A DNA stretch of 64,000 nt from Serinicoccus hydrothermalis (GTDB taxonomy: Bacteria; Actinomycetota; Actinomycetes; Actinomycetales; Dermatophilaceae): contig NZ_CP014989.1 in NCBI RefSeq assembly GCF_001685415.1, positions 1 through 64,000 on the forward strand, written 5' to 3'. A program made the translations under genes and the position numbers. This document shows positions 1 to 9,735 of this stretch, piece after piece; the stretch's first letter is position 1; each line of letters opens with the position of its first letter. The notes beneath the pieces are model-generated. The model saw only the letters and a program-made list of their open reading frames with translations. It did no database searches and was not told where the DNA came from.

Positions 1-632
1 TCGTGGGTGACGACCATCATCGTCATGCCCTCCGAGGCCAGCGTCTTCATGACGTCGAGCACGTCCCCGACCAGCTCCGGGTCCAGCGCGGAGGTCGGCT
101 CGTCGAAGAGCATCATGTCCGGGTCCATCGACAGCGCCCGGGCGATGGCCACGCGCTGCTGCTGACCACCGGACAGGTGCGCCGGGTAGGCGTCGACCTT
201 CTCGGACAGCCCGACCCGCTCCAGGTTGGCGCGGGCGACCTCCTCGGCCTCCTTGCGGCCGCGCTTCTTCACCCGCTGCTGGGCGATGGTGAGGTTGCGC
301 AGCACCGTCATGTGGCTGAAGAGGTTGAACTGCTGGAAGACCATACCGATCCGGGCCCGCACCGCGTCGAGCTCGGTCTCGGGGTCGGTGATGTCGATGC
401 CCTCGATGAGCACCCGGCCCGAGGTCGGCTCCTCCAGCCGGTTGACGCAGCGCAGGAGGGTCGACTTGCCCGAGCCGGACGGGCCGATGACGCAGACCAC
501 CTGGCCGGAGTTCACGTGGAAGTCGATGCCGGTGAGCACCTCGTTGTCGCCGAACGACTTGTGCAGCTCGCGGACCTCGATCGCGGGCGCGCCCGGGTCG
601 ACCTGCTGGGTGGGGTGGAGCCGGGTGGGCAT
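1..632 (-). CDS. Polar amino acid ABC transporter ATP-binding protein (partial, 3' end outside window)
   Basis: This is the cytoplasmic ATPase that powers the amino acid importer encoded just upstream. The visible 210 codons carry the Walker A motif GPSGSGKST at residues 50-58, a Q-loop (MVFQQFN), the ABC signature LSGGQQQR, Walker [14 protein letters not shown] and the switch histidine in VVTH at the last visible codons. Only the short C-terminal tail lies beyond base 1. The pattern is that of the GlnQ/HisP family of polar amino acid transporters. The ATG at 632 overlaps the permease stop as TGATG, so translation is coupled. The amino acid transported cannot be told from the sequence. Confidence 0.93.
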   Translation of the reverse strand, partial: MPTRLHPTQQVDPGAPAIEVRELHKSFGDNEVLTGIDFHVNSGQVVCVIGPSGSGKSTLLRCVNRLEEPTSGRVLIEGIDITDPETELDAVRARIGMVFQQFNLFSHMTVLRNLTIAQQRVKKRGRKEAEEVARANLERVGLSEKVDAYPAHLSGGQQQRVAIARALSMDPDMMLFDEPTSALDPELVGDVLDVMKTLASEGMTMMVVTH

Positions 633-1426
633 CAGCGGGACCTCCTCTGTCGACGCTCCAGCCAGGCGACCATGCGGGTCAGGGGGAGCGTGATGACCAG
701 GTAGAGCAGAACGGCGAAGGTGAGCGACGTCGCGGTCCCGGCGGAGGGACCGCTGCTCATGAAGTCGCGGGCCAGTGTGGTCAGCTCCCGTTCGTTGGCC
801 GCCATGCCGATGACGAACAGCAGCGAGGTGTCCTTGATGAGGATGACCAGCTCGTTGGTGAGCGGCGGGATGACGATGCGCAGCGCCTGGGGCATGACGA
901 CGGTGGCCATCGTCCAGCCGCCGTTCATGCCGAGGGACCGGGCCGCCTCGGTCTGCCCCTTGGGCACCGCCTCGATGCCGGCCCGGAGGGTCTCGGCCAT
1001 GTAGGCGGCCGAGACCAGCATGAGGCCGACGAGACCGGCGCCGACCGGGCCGCCCGGTGGTCGCCAGCCGAAGGCGATGGGCACGCCCAGCGCCATGAAG
1101 ATGATGACGACCAGGGCGGGCAGTCCGCGGAAGAGCTCGATGTACGCCGTCGACACCCAGCGGAACGGGGCGATCGGCGCGAGCTTCATCAGCACCAGCA
1201 CCATCGCCAGCACGAAACCGCCGGCGAAGGCGATGACGGTGTAGAGGATGGTGTTCCTCGCGCCGATGAGGACGAAGTCCTGCCAGTTCGCGGTGAACCC
1301 TTCCCGCAGGAAGAAGTTGCTGGAGATCGCCTCCCAGTCCGCGACGAGCACGAAGACCACGGCGAGGACGACGAAGACGGCGTAGAGCGCCAACCGGACG
1401 GCGCGCTGCCGCTGGGTACGGGTCAC
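632..1426 (-). CDS. Polar amino acid ABC transporter permease (GlnP/HisM family)
   Basis: Inner membrane permease of the importer, 264 aa. It has an N-terminal membrane segment near residues 12-30 and about four more hydrophobic segments. The EAA loop that docks the ATPase reads [12 protein letters not shown], followed by [13 protein letters not shown], which is typical of His/Glu/Asp/Gln-type permeases. It is the second gene of a three-gene operon: binding protein, then permease after 26 bp, then ATPase overlapping by one base. Only one permease gene is visible, so the channel may be a homodimer, unless a second permease follows beyond the left edge. Confidence 0.93.
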   Translation of the reverse strand: MTRTQRQRAVRLALYAVFVVLAVVFVLVADWEAISSNFFLREGFTANWQDFVLIGARNTILYTVIAFAGGFVLAMVLVLMKLAPIAPFRWVSTAYIELFRGLPALVVIIFMALGVPIAFGWRPPGGPVGAGLVGLMLVSAAYMAETLRAGIEAVPKGQTEAARSLGMNGGWTMATVVMPQALRIVIPPLTNELVILIKDTSLLFVIGMAANERELTTLARDFMSSGPSAGTATSLTFAVLLYLVITLPLTRMVAWLERRQRRSR

Positions 1427-1452
1427 GGGACGGATGCTCTCGTGCCGGCGGC

Positions 1453-2307
1453 TCAGCCCTCGGAGGTGGCCGAGGAGTCCTCGGCACCCTCGGTGGTGAA
1501 GTAGGTGTCGTAGAGCTCGTCGTACTCACCGCTGTCCCGCAGCGCGGTCAGCTGCTCGTTGACGGCGTCCACGAGAGCCGTGTTGTCCTGCTGCATCGCC
1601 AGCCCGTAGGTCTCGTCGGTGTCGTACTCCTCGACGACCTCGAAGTCACCCTTGGTCGAGTTGTCCACGTTGACGGGAAGGTCCTGCAGCAGCGCGTCGA
1701 CCTGACCGGCCTGGATGGCCTGGAACATCTCGGCGTTGCTCGGGAAGGCGGTGATCGTGGCCTCCGGCGCGTTCTCCTCGGTGTAGGACTCGCCGGTGGT
1801 CCCCTGCTGCACACCCACCGTCCTGCCGGCGAGGTCGCCGATGCCGGTGATGTCGGACCCGGCGGGGACGAGCAGGGACTGCTTGGAGTCGTAGTAGCCG
1901 TCGGAGAAGGCGAGGCTCTTCTGCCGGTCCTCGGTGATGGTCATGGCCGAGGCGGCCAGGTCGCAGTCGCCGGAGTTGAGCGCCAGTCCCGACTGCAGGG
2001 TCTCGAAGGAGGAGTCCTTGATCTCGAGCTCCAGACCCAGGCCGTCGGCGACGGCGCTGACGATGTCGACGTCGAAGCCGGTGAAACCGCTGTCGGAGGA
2101 GTCGTCGAAGTCCTCGAAGGGCGGGTAGGGGACGTCGGAGCAGACGGTCAGGGTGCCGTCGGTGATGAGGTCGAGGTCGGCGGCGGCCGCGTCACCGGAG
2201 GCCTCACCGCCGGAGCCGGCGTCGCTGCCGCCGTCGTCGGAGCCGCAGGCGGCCAGGGAGAAGGCCAGGGCGCTGGCCGCGAGCACGGGAAAGATCGAGT
2301 TCTTCAT
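1453..2307 (-). CDS. Amino acid ABC transporter substrate-binding lipoprotein
   Basis: Extracellular solute-binding protein family 3, 284 aa, first gene of the importer operon. The start at 2307 gives [21 protein letters not shown], a lipoprotein signal peptide with lipid-anchored Cys21, followed by a Gly/Ser/Asp-rich linker. The mature domain opens with [15 protein letters not shown] and contains [11 protein letters not shown] and [14 protein letters not shown], hallmarks of the SBP_bac_3 fold. A longer in-frame reading upstream is Arg/Pro-rich and would bury the signal peptide, so I rejected it. No clear ribosome binding site precedes the ATG. A strong hairpin at 2322-2356 separates it from glpK, so the operon probably has its own promoter between hairpin and start, or depends on read-through. 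Confidence 0.92.
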   Translation of the reverse strand: MKNSIFPVLAASALAFSLAACGSDDGGSDAGSGGEASGDAAAADLDLITDGTLTVCSDVPYPPFEDFDDSSDSGFTGFDVDIVSAVADGLGLELEIKDSSFETLQSGLALNSGDCDLAASAMTITEDRQKSLAFSDGYYDSKQSLLVPAGSDITGIGDLAGRTVGVQQGTTGESYTEENAPEATITAFPSNAEMFQAIQAGQVDALLQDLPVNVDNSTKGDFEVVEEYDTDETYGLAMQQDNTALVDAVNEQLTALRDSGEYDELYDTYFTTEGAEDSSATSEG

Positions 2308-2321
2308 GCGCGAACCATACG

Positions 2322-2356
2322 TCCGGCCCGGGTGCGAACTGCTCACCCGGGCCGGA
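2322..2356 (-). terminator. Hairpin terminator after the glp operon
   Basis: Perfect 13-bp inverted repeat: TCCGGCCCGGGTG at 2322-2334 and its complement at 2344-2356, around a 9-nt loop. It lies 22 bp after the glpK stop codon and 15 bp before the start of the next leftward gene. There is no T-tract, as is usual for actinobacterial terminators. Confidence 0.75.
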
Positions 2357-2377
2357 TCGTGACCGAATCGATGCCTC

Positions 2378-3916
2378 TCAGGCGTCGGCCGCCTCCTCCG
2401 CGGCCTCCTCGGCGGCCTCGGCGTCCTCGTCGACCCAGTCGAAGGTCTTCGTGACGGCCTTCTTCCACTGGCGGAAGAGCCGGTCACGCTCGGCGTCCTT
2501 CATCTGGGGGCTCCAGCGCTGGCCCTCCTCCCAGTTGTCGATGACGTCCTGCTCGCCGGAGAAGAAGCCGACCGCGATGCCGGCGGCATACGCCGCGCCC
2601 AGGGCCGTCGTCTCCGCCACCTTGGGACGCACGACGTCCACGCCGAGGATGTCGGCCTGGAACTGCATGAGCGTCTCGTTGGCGACCATGCCGCCGTCCA
2701 CGCGCAGCTCCGTGAGCTCCACGCCGGAGTCGGCGTTCATCGCGTCGGAGACCTCGCGCGTCTGGAAGGCGGTGGACTCCAGCGCCGCCCGGGCGATGTG
2801 GTTCTTGTTGACGTAGCGGGTCAGCCCCACGATCGCCCCGCGGGCGTCGTCCTTCCAGTAGGGCGCGAAGAGCCCGGAGAAGGCCGGCACGATGTAGCAC
2901 CCGCCGTTGTCGTCGACCTTGTTGGCGAGGGTCTCGATCTCCGGCGCGTCCGAGATGAGCCCGATGTTGTCCCGCAGCCACTGCACCAGCGAGCCGGTGA
3001 CCGCGATCGAGCCCTCGAGGGCATACACCGCGTCCTGGTCGCCGATCTTGTAGCAGACCGTGGTCAGCAGGCCGTTCTCACTGGGGACGATCTCGGTGCC
3101 GGTGTTGAGGAGCATGAAGTTGCCGGTGCCATAGGTGTTCTTGCTCATGCCCTTCTCGAAGCAGGCCTGCCCGAAGGTCGCGGCCTGCTGGTCGCCGAGG
3201 ATCCCGGCGATCGGCACGTGCAGCTTGGTGCTCTCGCCGTAGACCTCGGCCGAGGACTTGATCTCCGGCAGCATCGACAGGGGTATGCCCATGTCCGAGG
3301 CGACCTGCTCGGACCAGGACAGCGTCTTGAGGTCCATGAGCATCGTCCGCGAGGCGTTGGTCACGTCGGTGACGTGGACGCCGCCGTCGGTGCCGCCGGT
3401 GAGATTCCAGACCGTCCAGCTGTCCGTGTTGCCGAAGAGCAGGTCACCGGCCTCGGCCTTCTCCCGGGCGCCCTCGACGTTGTCGAGGATCCACTTGACC
3501 TTGGGGCCGGAGAAGTAGGTCGCCAGCGGCAGCCCGCAGACGTCCTTGTACTTGTCCGCGCCGTCGTCGCCACCGAGCTCGGCGACGATCTTGTCGGTCC
3601 GGGTGTCCTGCCAGACGATGGCGTTGTAGACGGCCTCACCGGTGTTCTTGTCCCACACCACCGCGGTCTCGCGCTGGTTGGTGATGCCGATCGCCGCGAG
3701 GTCGTCGTTGCCGAGGCCGCCCTTGCCGAGGGCGGTGCCGATGACCTCCTTCGTGTTCTCCCAGATCTCGGCGGGGTCGTGCTCGACCCAGCCGGCCTTG
3801 GGGAAGATCTGCTCGTGCTCCTTCTGACCGACGGAGTGGATCTCGCCGCTCTTGGTGAACACGATGGCTCGGGTGCTGGTCGTTCCCTGGTCGATGGCCA
3901 GGACGTAGTCAGCCAT
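2378..3916 (-). CDS. glpK: Glycerol kinase
   Basis: Phosphorylates glycerol to sn-glycerol 3-phosphate, trapping it after entry through GlpF; cytoplasmic FGGY-family kinase, 512 aa. The N-terminal ATPase motif DQGTTSTR sits at residues 9-16, followed by [23 protein letters not shown] and the C-terminal [18 protein letters not shown] are characteristic of GlpK. The protein ends in an Ala/Glu-rich tail longer than in most homologues. AAGGAG precedes the ATG at a good distance. It is the last gene of glpD-glpF-glpK, 48 bp after glpF. The MGIP near residue 211 is coded with the rare Ile codon ATA inside a GGTATGCC word. Confidence 0.97.
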   Translation of the reverse strand: MADYVLAIDQGTTSTRAIVFTKSGEIHSVGQKEHEQIFPKAGWVEHDPAEIWENTKEVIGTALGKGGLGNDDLAAIGITNQRETAVVWDKNTGEAVYNAIVWQDTRTDKIVAELGGDDGADKYKDVCGLPLATYFSGPKVKWILDNVEGAREKAEAGDLLFGNTDSWTVWNLTGGTDGGVHVTDVTNASRTMLMDLKTLSWSEQVASDMGIPLSMLPEIKSSAEVYGESTKLHVPIAGILGDQQAATFGQACFEKGMSKNTYGTGNFMLLNTGTEIVPSENGLLTTVCYKIGDQDAVYALEGSIAVTGSLVQWLRDNIGLISDAPEIETLANKVDDNGGCYIVPAFSGLFAPYWKDDARGAIVGLTRYVNKNHIARAALESTAFQTREVSDAMNADSGVELTELRVDGGMVANETLMQFQADILGVDVVRPKVAETTALGAAYAAGIAVGFFSGEQDVIDNWEEGQRWSPQMKDAERDRLFRQWKKAVTKTFDWVDEDAEAAEEAAEEAADA

Positions 3917-3964
3917 GCACTTGCTCCTTCACGTCGTTGTGGATGGTGGGGGTCAGGTTGGTGG

Positions 3965-4699
3965 TCAGCCGTACAGCGCGGCGACGATGCCGGCGAGGAC
4001 ACCGCCGATGAGCGGGCCGGCGACCGGCACCCACGAGTAGCCCCAGTCGTTCGTGCCCTTCCCGGGGATGGGCAGGACGGCGTGCGCGATGCGCGGGCCG
4101 AGGTCGCGGGCCGGGTTGATGGCATACCCCGTGGGTCCACCCAGGCTGGCGCCGATGCCGACGACCAGCAGCGCGACGGCCAACGGGCCGAGCTGGTGCG
4201 GGGTGTTGCCGAAGAGGATGACGACGAAGACCAGGGCGAAGGTGCCGATGATCTCGGTCACGAGGTTCCACCCGTAGCTGCGGATCTCCGGCCCGGTCGA
4301 GAAGACACCCAGCTTGGCGGCGGGGTCGCCGTCGGCGTCGAAGTGCTGCTTGTAGGCGGCCCAGGCGAGCACGGCGCCGAGGAAGGCACCGAGCATCTGC
4401 GCGGCGAAGTAGATGAACATGTTGCCGACGTTGGCGGCCACACCGGGGGCGAACTCCTCCGCCCCGTTGGCCAGCAGGCCCACGGTGACCGCGGGGTTGA
4501 TGTGCGCGCCCGACTTGTAGGCCACGAAGACACCGGCGAAGACGCCGAGGCCCCAGCCCCAGTTGATGAGCAGCCAGGCGGCACTGGGACCGCCGCCGGT
4601 CCCCTTGGTCTGGGGCAGGATAGCGTTCGCGACCACGCCGCAGCCGAAGAGCAGCAGCATCATGGTGCCGAGCACCTCGGAGACGAAAACAGCTCCCAC
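3965..4699 (-). CDS. glpF: Glycerol uptake facilitator (aquaglyceroporin)
   Basis: Six-helix MIP-family channel of 244 aa that lets glycerol diffuse into the cell. Both pore half-helix motifs are present: HINPAVTVG in the first half and INPARDLGPR in the second. The Asp after NPAR is the signature of glycerol-conducting rather than water-only members. The start is GTG at 4699 preceded by AAGGAG at proper spacing. It lies between glpD (49 bp upstream) and glpK (48 bp downstream), so channel, kinase and dehydrogenase are transcribed together. Confidence 0.95.
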   Translation of the reverse strand: MGAVFVSEVLGTMMLLLFGCGVVANAILPQTKGTGGGPSAAWLLINWGWGLGVFAGVFVAYKSGAHINPAVTVGLLANGAEEFAPGVAANVGNMFIYFAAQMLGAFLGAVLAWAAYKQHFDADGDPAAKLGVFSTGPEIRSYGWNLVTEIIGTFALVFVVILFGNTPHQLGPLAVALLVVGIGASLGGPTGYAINPARDLGPRIAHAVLPIPGKGTNDWGYSWVPVAGPLIGGVLAGIVAALYG

Positions 4700-4748
4700 G
4701 GATGACTCCTTGTGTCAACGAGGAGGACCGGGCGGTCGCCCGGACCTG

Positions 4749-6512
4749 TCAGTCGGGTGCCGCGGCTCCCGACCCCATCGCCTGCAGCGGGGCCACCTCG
4801 CCGAGGTGGTCGCGCACGCGGGCGGCGCTCTGGTCGTCCGGCTCGGCCGCGGCGGCGATCTCCGCCTCGGCCCGCGCGGTGTATGCCTCGATCTCGGCCT
4901 GCGTCGTGGCCTCGTCCCAGCCGAGCTCGGCGGCGGCGATGGCGGCGATCTCCGGCACGGTGTGCAGACCCTTGTCGGGGGCCTCGTAGATGAGCCGGGT
5001 CCGGCGCATCATGAGGTCCTCGAGGTGCAGCACGCCCTCGGTGCGGCAGGCGTAGGCGACCTCGGCCCGCAGGTAGGCGGTCGAGTGCTCCAGCGTCTGC
5101 GCCATCGAGGGGTCCTCCTCGATGAGGTCCAGCAGCTCCTCCACGAGCGAGCCGTAGCGGTGCAGGAGGTGGTCGGTCATCTGCTCCGACCAGCCGAACT
5201 GCTCGCGCAGCGCGGGCATCCGCCGCCGCATCGCGGCCTCGCCCACCGCGCCGAGCAGCGGGATCTCGTCGGTGATGCAGGGCAGCTCCTCGGCGCGCCC
5301 GCCGAGCGCGAAGTCGACGGCGTCCTTGGCCATGACCCGGTAGGTCGTGAGCTTGCCGCCGCCGATGACGGTGAGGCCGGGCACCGGGCTGGCGACGGTG
5401 TGCTCCCGGCTGACCTTCGCCGAGTCCGTGCCCTCCTTGGTGCCGGGCTGCAGCAGCGGGCGCAGACCGGCATACCAGCCGACGACGTCGTCCCGGGTGA
5501 GGGTGGTCTTGAGCACCGCGTTGGCGTGCTCGAGGACGTAGTCGATGTCCGCCGCGGTGGCGACCGGGTTCTGCCGGTCCAGCTCCCACGGCGTGTCGGT
5601 GGTGCCGAGGATCCAGTAGCGGGACCACGGGATGAAGAAGAGCACCGACTTCTCGGTCTGCAGGAACAGTCCCGAGGTGCCATGGATCCGCTCGCGCGGG
5701 ATGACCAGGTGGATGCCCTTGGACGCCAGCACGTTGAGCCCGCCGTCGGTGTCGGCGAGCTCGGAGACGTCGTCGGTCCACACGCCGGTGCAGTTGATGA
5801 TGTGCCGGGCGCGGACCTCGAAGCGCTCGCCGGACTCCAGGTCCGCCAGCTCGGCCCCGATCGCCGTGCCGTGCTCGTCCTTGACGATCTGGACGACCTC
5901 GGTGCGGCTGGCCGCGTGGGCGCCGTAGGTGTGCGCGGTCCGGACCAGCGTGGAGACCAGACGCGCGTCGTCGACGGTCGCGTCGTAGTACTTCACCGCA
6001 CCGATCGCGGTGTCGTGCCGCAGGTCCGGGAACTGCTTGCTCAGGCCGCCGCGCGTCGTGTGCTGGTGGATCGGCAGGGCGCGGCGCCCGGGCATGATGT
6101 TGGCGAGCAGGTCGTAGAGCGTGACGCCGGCGCCGTAGTAGGCCCGCTGCCACACCCGGTGCTCGAGCGGGATGAGGAAGGGCATCGGCTTGACGAGGTG
6201 CGGGGCCAGGGTCTTCAGCAGCAGCCCGCGCTCGGTGAGCGCTTCGTGGACCAGCTTGAAGTCGAGCATCTGCAGGTAGCGCAACCCGCCGTGGACCAGC
6301 TTGGTGGACCACTGCGAGGTCCCGGAGGCCCAGTCCTGGGCCTCGACGACCGCCGTCGACAGGCCACGGGTGGCCGCGTCCAGCGCAGCCCCGGCCCCGG
6401 TCACGCCACCCCCGATGACCAGCACGTCGAGCGGTTCACCACCCTCGGCGGAGTCGCGCAGGGCCCGCAGGGCCTCCTGGCGGCTGGCCGGGCTGAGTGC
6501 TCGTGGCTGCAT
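4749..6512 (-). CDS. glpD: Aerobic glycerol-3-phosphate dehydrogenase
   Basis: FAD enzyme that oxidises sn-glycerol 3-phosphate to dihydroxyacetone phosphate and passes electrons to quinone at the membrane. 587 aa from the ATG at 6512. The dinucleotide-binding motif IGGGVTGAG is at residues 33-41, followed by STKLVHGGLRYL, which is diagnostic of the GlpD family. The C-terminal third contains VAYACRTEGVLHLEDLMMRRTRL, the DAO_C domain. It is the first gene of the glp operon and diverges from the acetyltransferase gene at 6657. The 144-bp gap between them should hold both promoters; I could not pick a convincing operator, and no glpR regulator is nearby. Confidence 0.96.
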   Translation of the reverse strand: MQPRALSPASRQEALRALRDSAEGGEPLDVLVIGGGVTGAGAALDAATRGLSTAVVEAQDWASGTSQWSTKLVHGGLRYLQMLDFKLVHEALTERGLLLKTLAPHLVKPMPFLIPLEHRVWQRAYYGAGVTLYDLLANIMPGRRALPIHQHTTRGGLSKQFPDLRHDTAIGAVKYYDATVDDARLVSTLVRTAHTYGAHAASRTEVVQIVKDEHGTAIGAELADLESGERFEVRARHIINCTGVWTDDVSELADTDGGLNVLASKGIHLVIPRERIHGTSGLFLQTEKSVLFFIPWSRYWILGTTDTPWELDRQNPVATAADIDYVLEHANAVLKTTLTRDDVVGWYAGLRPLLQPGTKEGTDSAKVSREHTVASPVPGLTVIGGGKLTTYRVMAKDAVDFALGGRAEELPCITDEIPLLGAVGEAAMRRRMPALREQFGWSEQMTDHLLHRYGSLVEELLDLIEEDPSMAQTLEHSTAYLRAEVAYACRTEGVLHLEDLMMRRTRLIYEAPDKGLHTVPEIAAIAAAELGWDEATTQAEIEAYTARAEAEIAAAAEPDDQSAARVRDHLGEVAPLQAMGSGAAAPD

Positions 6513-6656
6513 GTGTCGTCTCCCGTGGTCCGTGGTGGTGCTGCGCGGTCCTGATCCTGCCCTGCGGTGGTGCGCGACGCAACAGGTCGAGGGGGGTGGA
6601 CGGGCAGGTCGTGGACCGGTGTCGCCACGTCGGCGTCCGTGCGGCAGGCTGGGGGC

Positions 6657-7511
6657 ATGCTGCGCACACTGGGCTCCGGGGCGGGGGGCGTACGGGCCTA
6701 CGGGCTCCAGGACGTGCGCCGCGCCCTGGACGTCTGCGCACAGGACCCGGTGACCAACGTCTTCGTCGCCGCCCGGATCCAGGAGAGCGGCCTCGTCGGG
6801 ACGCGCGGACCGCTCTTCGGCTACGAGGCGGCGGGCGAGCACGCCCTGTGCTGGTGCGCCGCCAACGTCGTGCCGGTGGCGGCCAGCCCGCGGGCGATCG
6901 GTGCGCTGGCGGGCAAGGTCGTCAAGCGCCGCTCCACCGCCAGCTCGATCTTCGGGCCGGTCGACCAGGCGCTCGACCTGTGGTCTCGCCTGGAGCCGCA
7001 CTGGGGGGAGGCGCGCGAGGTGCGGGAGAACCAGCTGGTCCTGACGATGCAGCAGCGCCCCTCCACCCTCGGTATGCCGATCGACCACCGGGTGCGCCCG
7101 GCCCGGGCCGACGAGCTGGACCTCGTCGTGCCGGCGGCCGCCGCCATGTTCACCGAGGAGATCGGCTACCCGCCCTACCGCGGCAGCAGCGGGGCATACC
7201 GGCGGGCGGTGGCCGGGCTGATCGAGCAGGGGCACACCCTGGTCCGGGTCGAGGACGGCGAGGTCGTCTTCAAGGCCGACCTGGGATCGGTCGCCCTCGG
7301 GGCCGCGCAGGTCCAGGGGGTCTGGGTCCATCCCGACTGGCGCGGCCGCGGGCTGGCCGCGCCCGCGATGGCCGCCGTGGTGGAGCACACCATCGAGCAT
7401 GTCGTGCCGGTCGTGACCCTCTACGTCAACGACTTCAACGTCCCGGCGGTCGCGACCTACCGCAGGGTCGGCTTCGTCCAGACCGGGACCTTCGCCACCG
7501 TCCTGCTCTGA
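6657..7511 (+). CDS. DUF4081 domain-containing GNAT N-acetyltransferase
   Basis: 284 aa. The N-terminal half (about residues 5-115), with PVTNVFVAARI, matches the actinobacterial DUF4081 domain. The C-terminal half is a GNAT acetyltransferase fold with the acetyl-CoA loop WVHPDWRGRGLAAPAM and the strand TLYVNDFNVPAVATYRRVGF. The substrate is unknown. In many actinobacteria a gene of this type lies just before proS, and here proS follows after three inserted genes, which supports the identification. The ATG at 6657 is preceded by a G-rich stretch; an upstream in-frame ATG at 6567 would add a tail unlike the family. Confidence 0.85.
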   Translation: MLRTLGSGAGGVRAYGLQDVRRALDVCAQDPVTNVFVAARIQESGLVGTRGPLFGYEAAGEHALCWCAANVVPVAASPRAIGALAGKVVKRRSTASSIFGPVDQALDLWSRLEPHWGEAREVRENQLVLTMQQRPSTLGMPIDHRVRPARADELDLVVPAAAAMFTEEIGYPPYRGSSGAYRRAVAGLIEQGHTLVRVEDGEVVFKADLGSVALGAAQVQGVWVHPDWRGRGLAAPAMAAVVEHTIEHVVPVVTLYVNDFNVPAVATYRRVGFVQTGTFATVLL

Positions 7512-7523
7512 GGAGCCCTGCGC

Positions 7524-9584
7524 TCAGGCGGTGAGCCGGGTGTGCAGGAAGGTCCAGGCCAGGGCGTGCCACGAGGCCCACTGGTCGGCGGTGCTCGCGC
7601 CGCCGTGGCCGCCCTCCGTGTTCTCCCAGTAGGTGACGTCGCGACCGTGCTCCTCGAGCAGCGCGGCCATCTTGCGTGCGTGCCCGGGGTGCACCCGGTC
7701 GTCCCGGGTCGAGGTGGCCAGGTAGACCGGCGGCGTCGGGCGGTCCGGCTGGAAGCGCTGGTAGGGGGAGAACGTGCGCAGCCACTCCCACTGCGTGGGG
7801 TCGTCCGGGTCGCCGTACTCCGCCATCCACGACGCCCCGGCGAGCAGCTCGTGGTAGCGGGACATGTCCAGCAGCGGCACCTGGCAGACGACGGCGCCGA
7901 AGTCCTCGGGGTAGCCGGTGAGCATGTTGCCCACGAGCAGGCCGCCGTTGCTCCGCCCGGTCGTGCCGAGCCGCGGGACCGAGGTCACCCCGCGGGCGAC
8001 GAGGTCACGCGCGACGGCCACGAAGTCCTCGTAGGCCCGGTGCCGCTGGTCCTGCAGCGCGGCCTGGTGCCAGCGGGGCCCGAACTCGCCGCCGCCGCGG
8101 ATGCCGGCGACGACGTGCACGAAGCCGTGCGCGAGCCAGGCCCGGCCCACGATCGGGTCGTAGGCCGGGGTGAGGGCGTGCTCGAAGCCGCCGTAGCCGT
8201 GCAGCACCGTGGGGGTGGACCCGTCCATGGGCAGGTCGGCCGGACCGACCTGCCAGTAGGGCACGCGGGTGCCGTCGGCCGACGTGGCCCACTCCTGGGT
8301 CACGGTGAGGCCACTGGCGTCGAAGCGCGCGGGCGCGGTGCGCAGGACCTCGAGCCCGACCTCGGACCCACCCGTCACCGTGGCCAGCGAGAGCTGCATG
8401 GGCTCGACGAAGCCGGTCGTCACGACCCACAGGTCGTCGCTGCGGTCGTCGTCGACCGCCGCGACGCTGACCGTGCGCAGGCCGATGTCCAACGCGTCGG
8501 TCAGGTCCGTGGTCTCCCACCCCTGGTCGGTATGCCGGTGCGCCTGGACGGTGTGCCGGACGTCGACGAGGGTGGTGGTCACCAGCCGGGAGGCGGTCCA
8601 GGTGAGGTCGAGCAGGGCCGACCGGTCGTCCGGGGCGACCAGCGTCGTCCAGGCCGCGGAGCCGGCATCGGCCAGGACGTCCGCCAGCGGGGCCACGACG
8701 AGGGACCCTGCGGGGAAGGACGCGCCGGAGCCGCGCTCCCAGGCGTGCCGCAGGCGGACCGCGACGTGCTCGCCGTGGACCGAGGTCTCGGCGCTCTCGG
8801 GGAGGTCGAGGCGCTGCGGACCGTCGTCGGTGAGCACGAGCGTGTGACCGCGGTAGAAGGCCACCGCGTGGTGGAGCACGGTCTGCCCCTGCTCCTGGTC
8901 GTGCTGGACGAAGAGCCCCAGGTCGTCCTCGGAGACGGTGTGGACGACCTCGGCCTCGGACAGCGGCGTGCCGCGGCGCCACAGGCGGGCGGTCCGGGGA
9001 TAGCCCGAGCGGGTCGCGCCGGTCGGGTCGTCGGCGGTTGTGAGGTAGACGTGGTCCCGGTCCCGCCAGGCCAGCGTGCCCTTCGCCTCCGGCTTGGCGA
9101 AGCCCTCGGGGGCGGGCACGACCTCGCCCGTCGTCAGGTCCAGCTCGCGGGTGGTCCCCGCGTCCGAGCCGCCGCGCGACAGGTGCACGAGCGCGCGGTC
9201 GGCGTGCGGGCGCAGCAGCCGCGCGCCCTGCCAGACCCACGGCACGCCCTCCTGCTCGGCGAGCGCGTCCACGTCGACGAGCACCTCCCAGCGCGGGTCG
9301 TCCGTGCGGTAGGACTCCCAGGTGGTGCGCCGCCATACCCCTCTCGGGTGCTCGGCGTCGGTCCAGAAGCCGTAGAGGTGGTCCCCGACCTGGGAGACGA
9401 GCGGGATCCGGTCGCTCGCCTGCAGCGCCTCCCGGATCCCGTCGTGCAGGGAGCCGTGCAGCGGGTGGGAGTGCAGGGTCTGCTCGCTGGCGGCGCTGCG
9501 CTCGCGGACCCAGGAGAGCGCGTCGTCGGACTCGACCTCCTCCAGCCAGCGGTACGGGTCGTCGGAGGAGGAGGTCGTCGTCAT
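7524..9584 (-). CDS. Prolyl oligopeptidase family serine peptidase (S9A)
   Basis: Cytoplasmic serine peptidase of 686 aa expected to cleave short peptides, classically after proline. The N-terminus (DPYRWLEEVESDDALSWVRE) matches the S9 propeller domain, which runs to about residue 420. The alpha/beta hydrolase domain carries the nucleophile Ser545 in GRSNGGLL, the acidic motif DDRV at 628-629 and His660 in GGHGG, the expected order of the triad. No signal peptide is seen. It is convergent with the acetyltransferase gene (12 bp between stops) and divergent from the secreted M28 aminopeptidase. It may belong to the post-proline peptidases or to the protease II branch; the sequence alone does not decide. 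Confidence 0.93.
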   Translation of the reverse strand: MTTTSSSDDPYRWLEEVESDDALSWVRERSAASEQTLHSHPLHGSLHDGIREALQASDRIPLVSQVGDHLYGFWTDAEHPRGVWRRTTWESYRTDDPRWEVLVDVDALAEQEGVPWVWQGARLLRPHADRALVHLSRGGSDAGTTRELDLTTGEVVPAPEGFAKPEAKGTLAWRDRDHVYLTTADDPTGATRSGYPRTARLWRRGTPLSEAEVVHTVSEDDLGLFVQHDQEQGQTVLHHAVAFYRGHTLVLTDDGPQRLDLPESAETSVHGEHVAVRLRHAWERGSGASFPAGSLVVAPLADVLADAGSAAWTTLVAPDDRSALLDLTWTASRLVTTTLVDVRHTVQAHRHTDQGWETTDLTDALDIGLRTVSVAAVDDDRSDDLWVVTTGFVEPMQLSLATVTGGSEVGLEVLRTAPARFDASGLTVTQEWATSADGTRVPYWQVGPADLPMDGSTPTVLHGYGGFEHALTPAYDPIVGRAWLAHGFVHVVAGIRGGGEFGPRWHQAALQDQRHRAYEDFVAVARDLVARGVTSVPRLGTTGRSNGGLLVGNMLTGYPEDFGAVVCQVPLLDMSRYHELLAGASWMAEYGDPDDPTQWEWLRTFSPYQRFQPDRPTPPVYLATSTRDDRVHPGHARKMAALLEEHGRDVTYWENTEGGHGGASTADQWASWHALAWTFLHTRLTA

Positions 9585-9735
9585 GGGCCCATGCCATCAC
9601 ACGAGCGAGACGGGCTGAGCAGACGCTCGCCGGCGGGGCGGGGCCATTCAGGTGGGATGTGCCGGCGCCCTCTGCTTGGGTGAGGTACGTCGGACCCTGT
9701 CCCGGACCGACCCCAGATGAGACGAAGGAGTCCTC

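Noticed and set aside
2308-2487. Longer start for the amino acid binding protein
   Set aside because: The extension is Arg/Pro-rich, crosses the terminator hairpin and would mask a perfect lipoprotein signal peptide.
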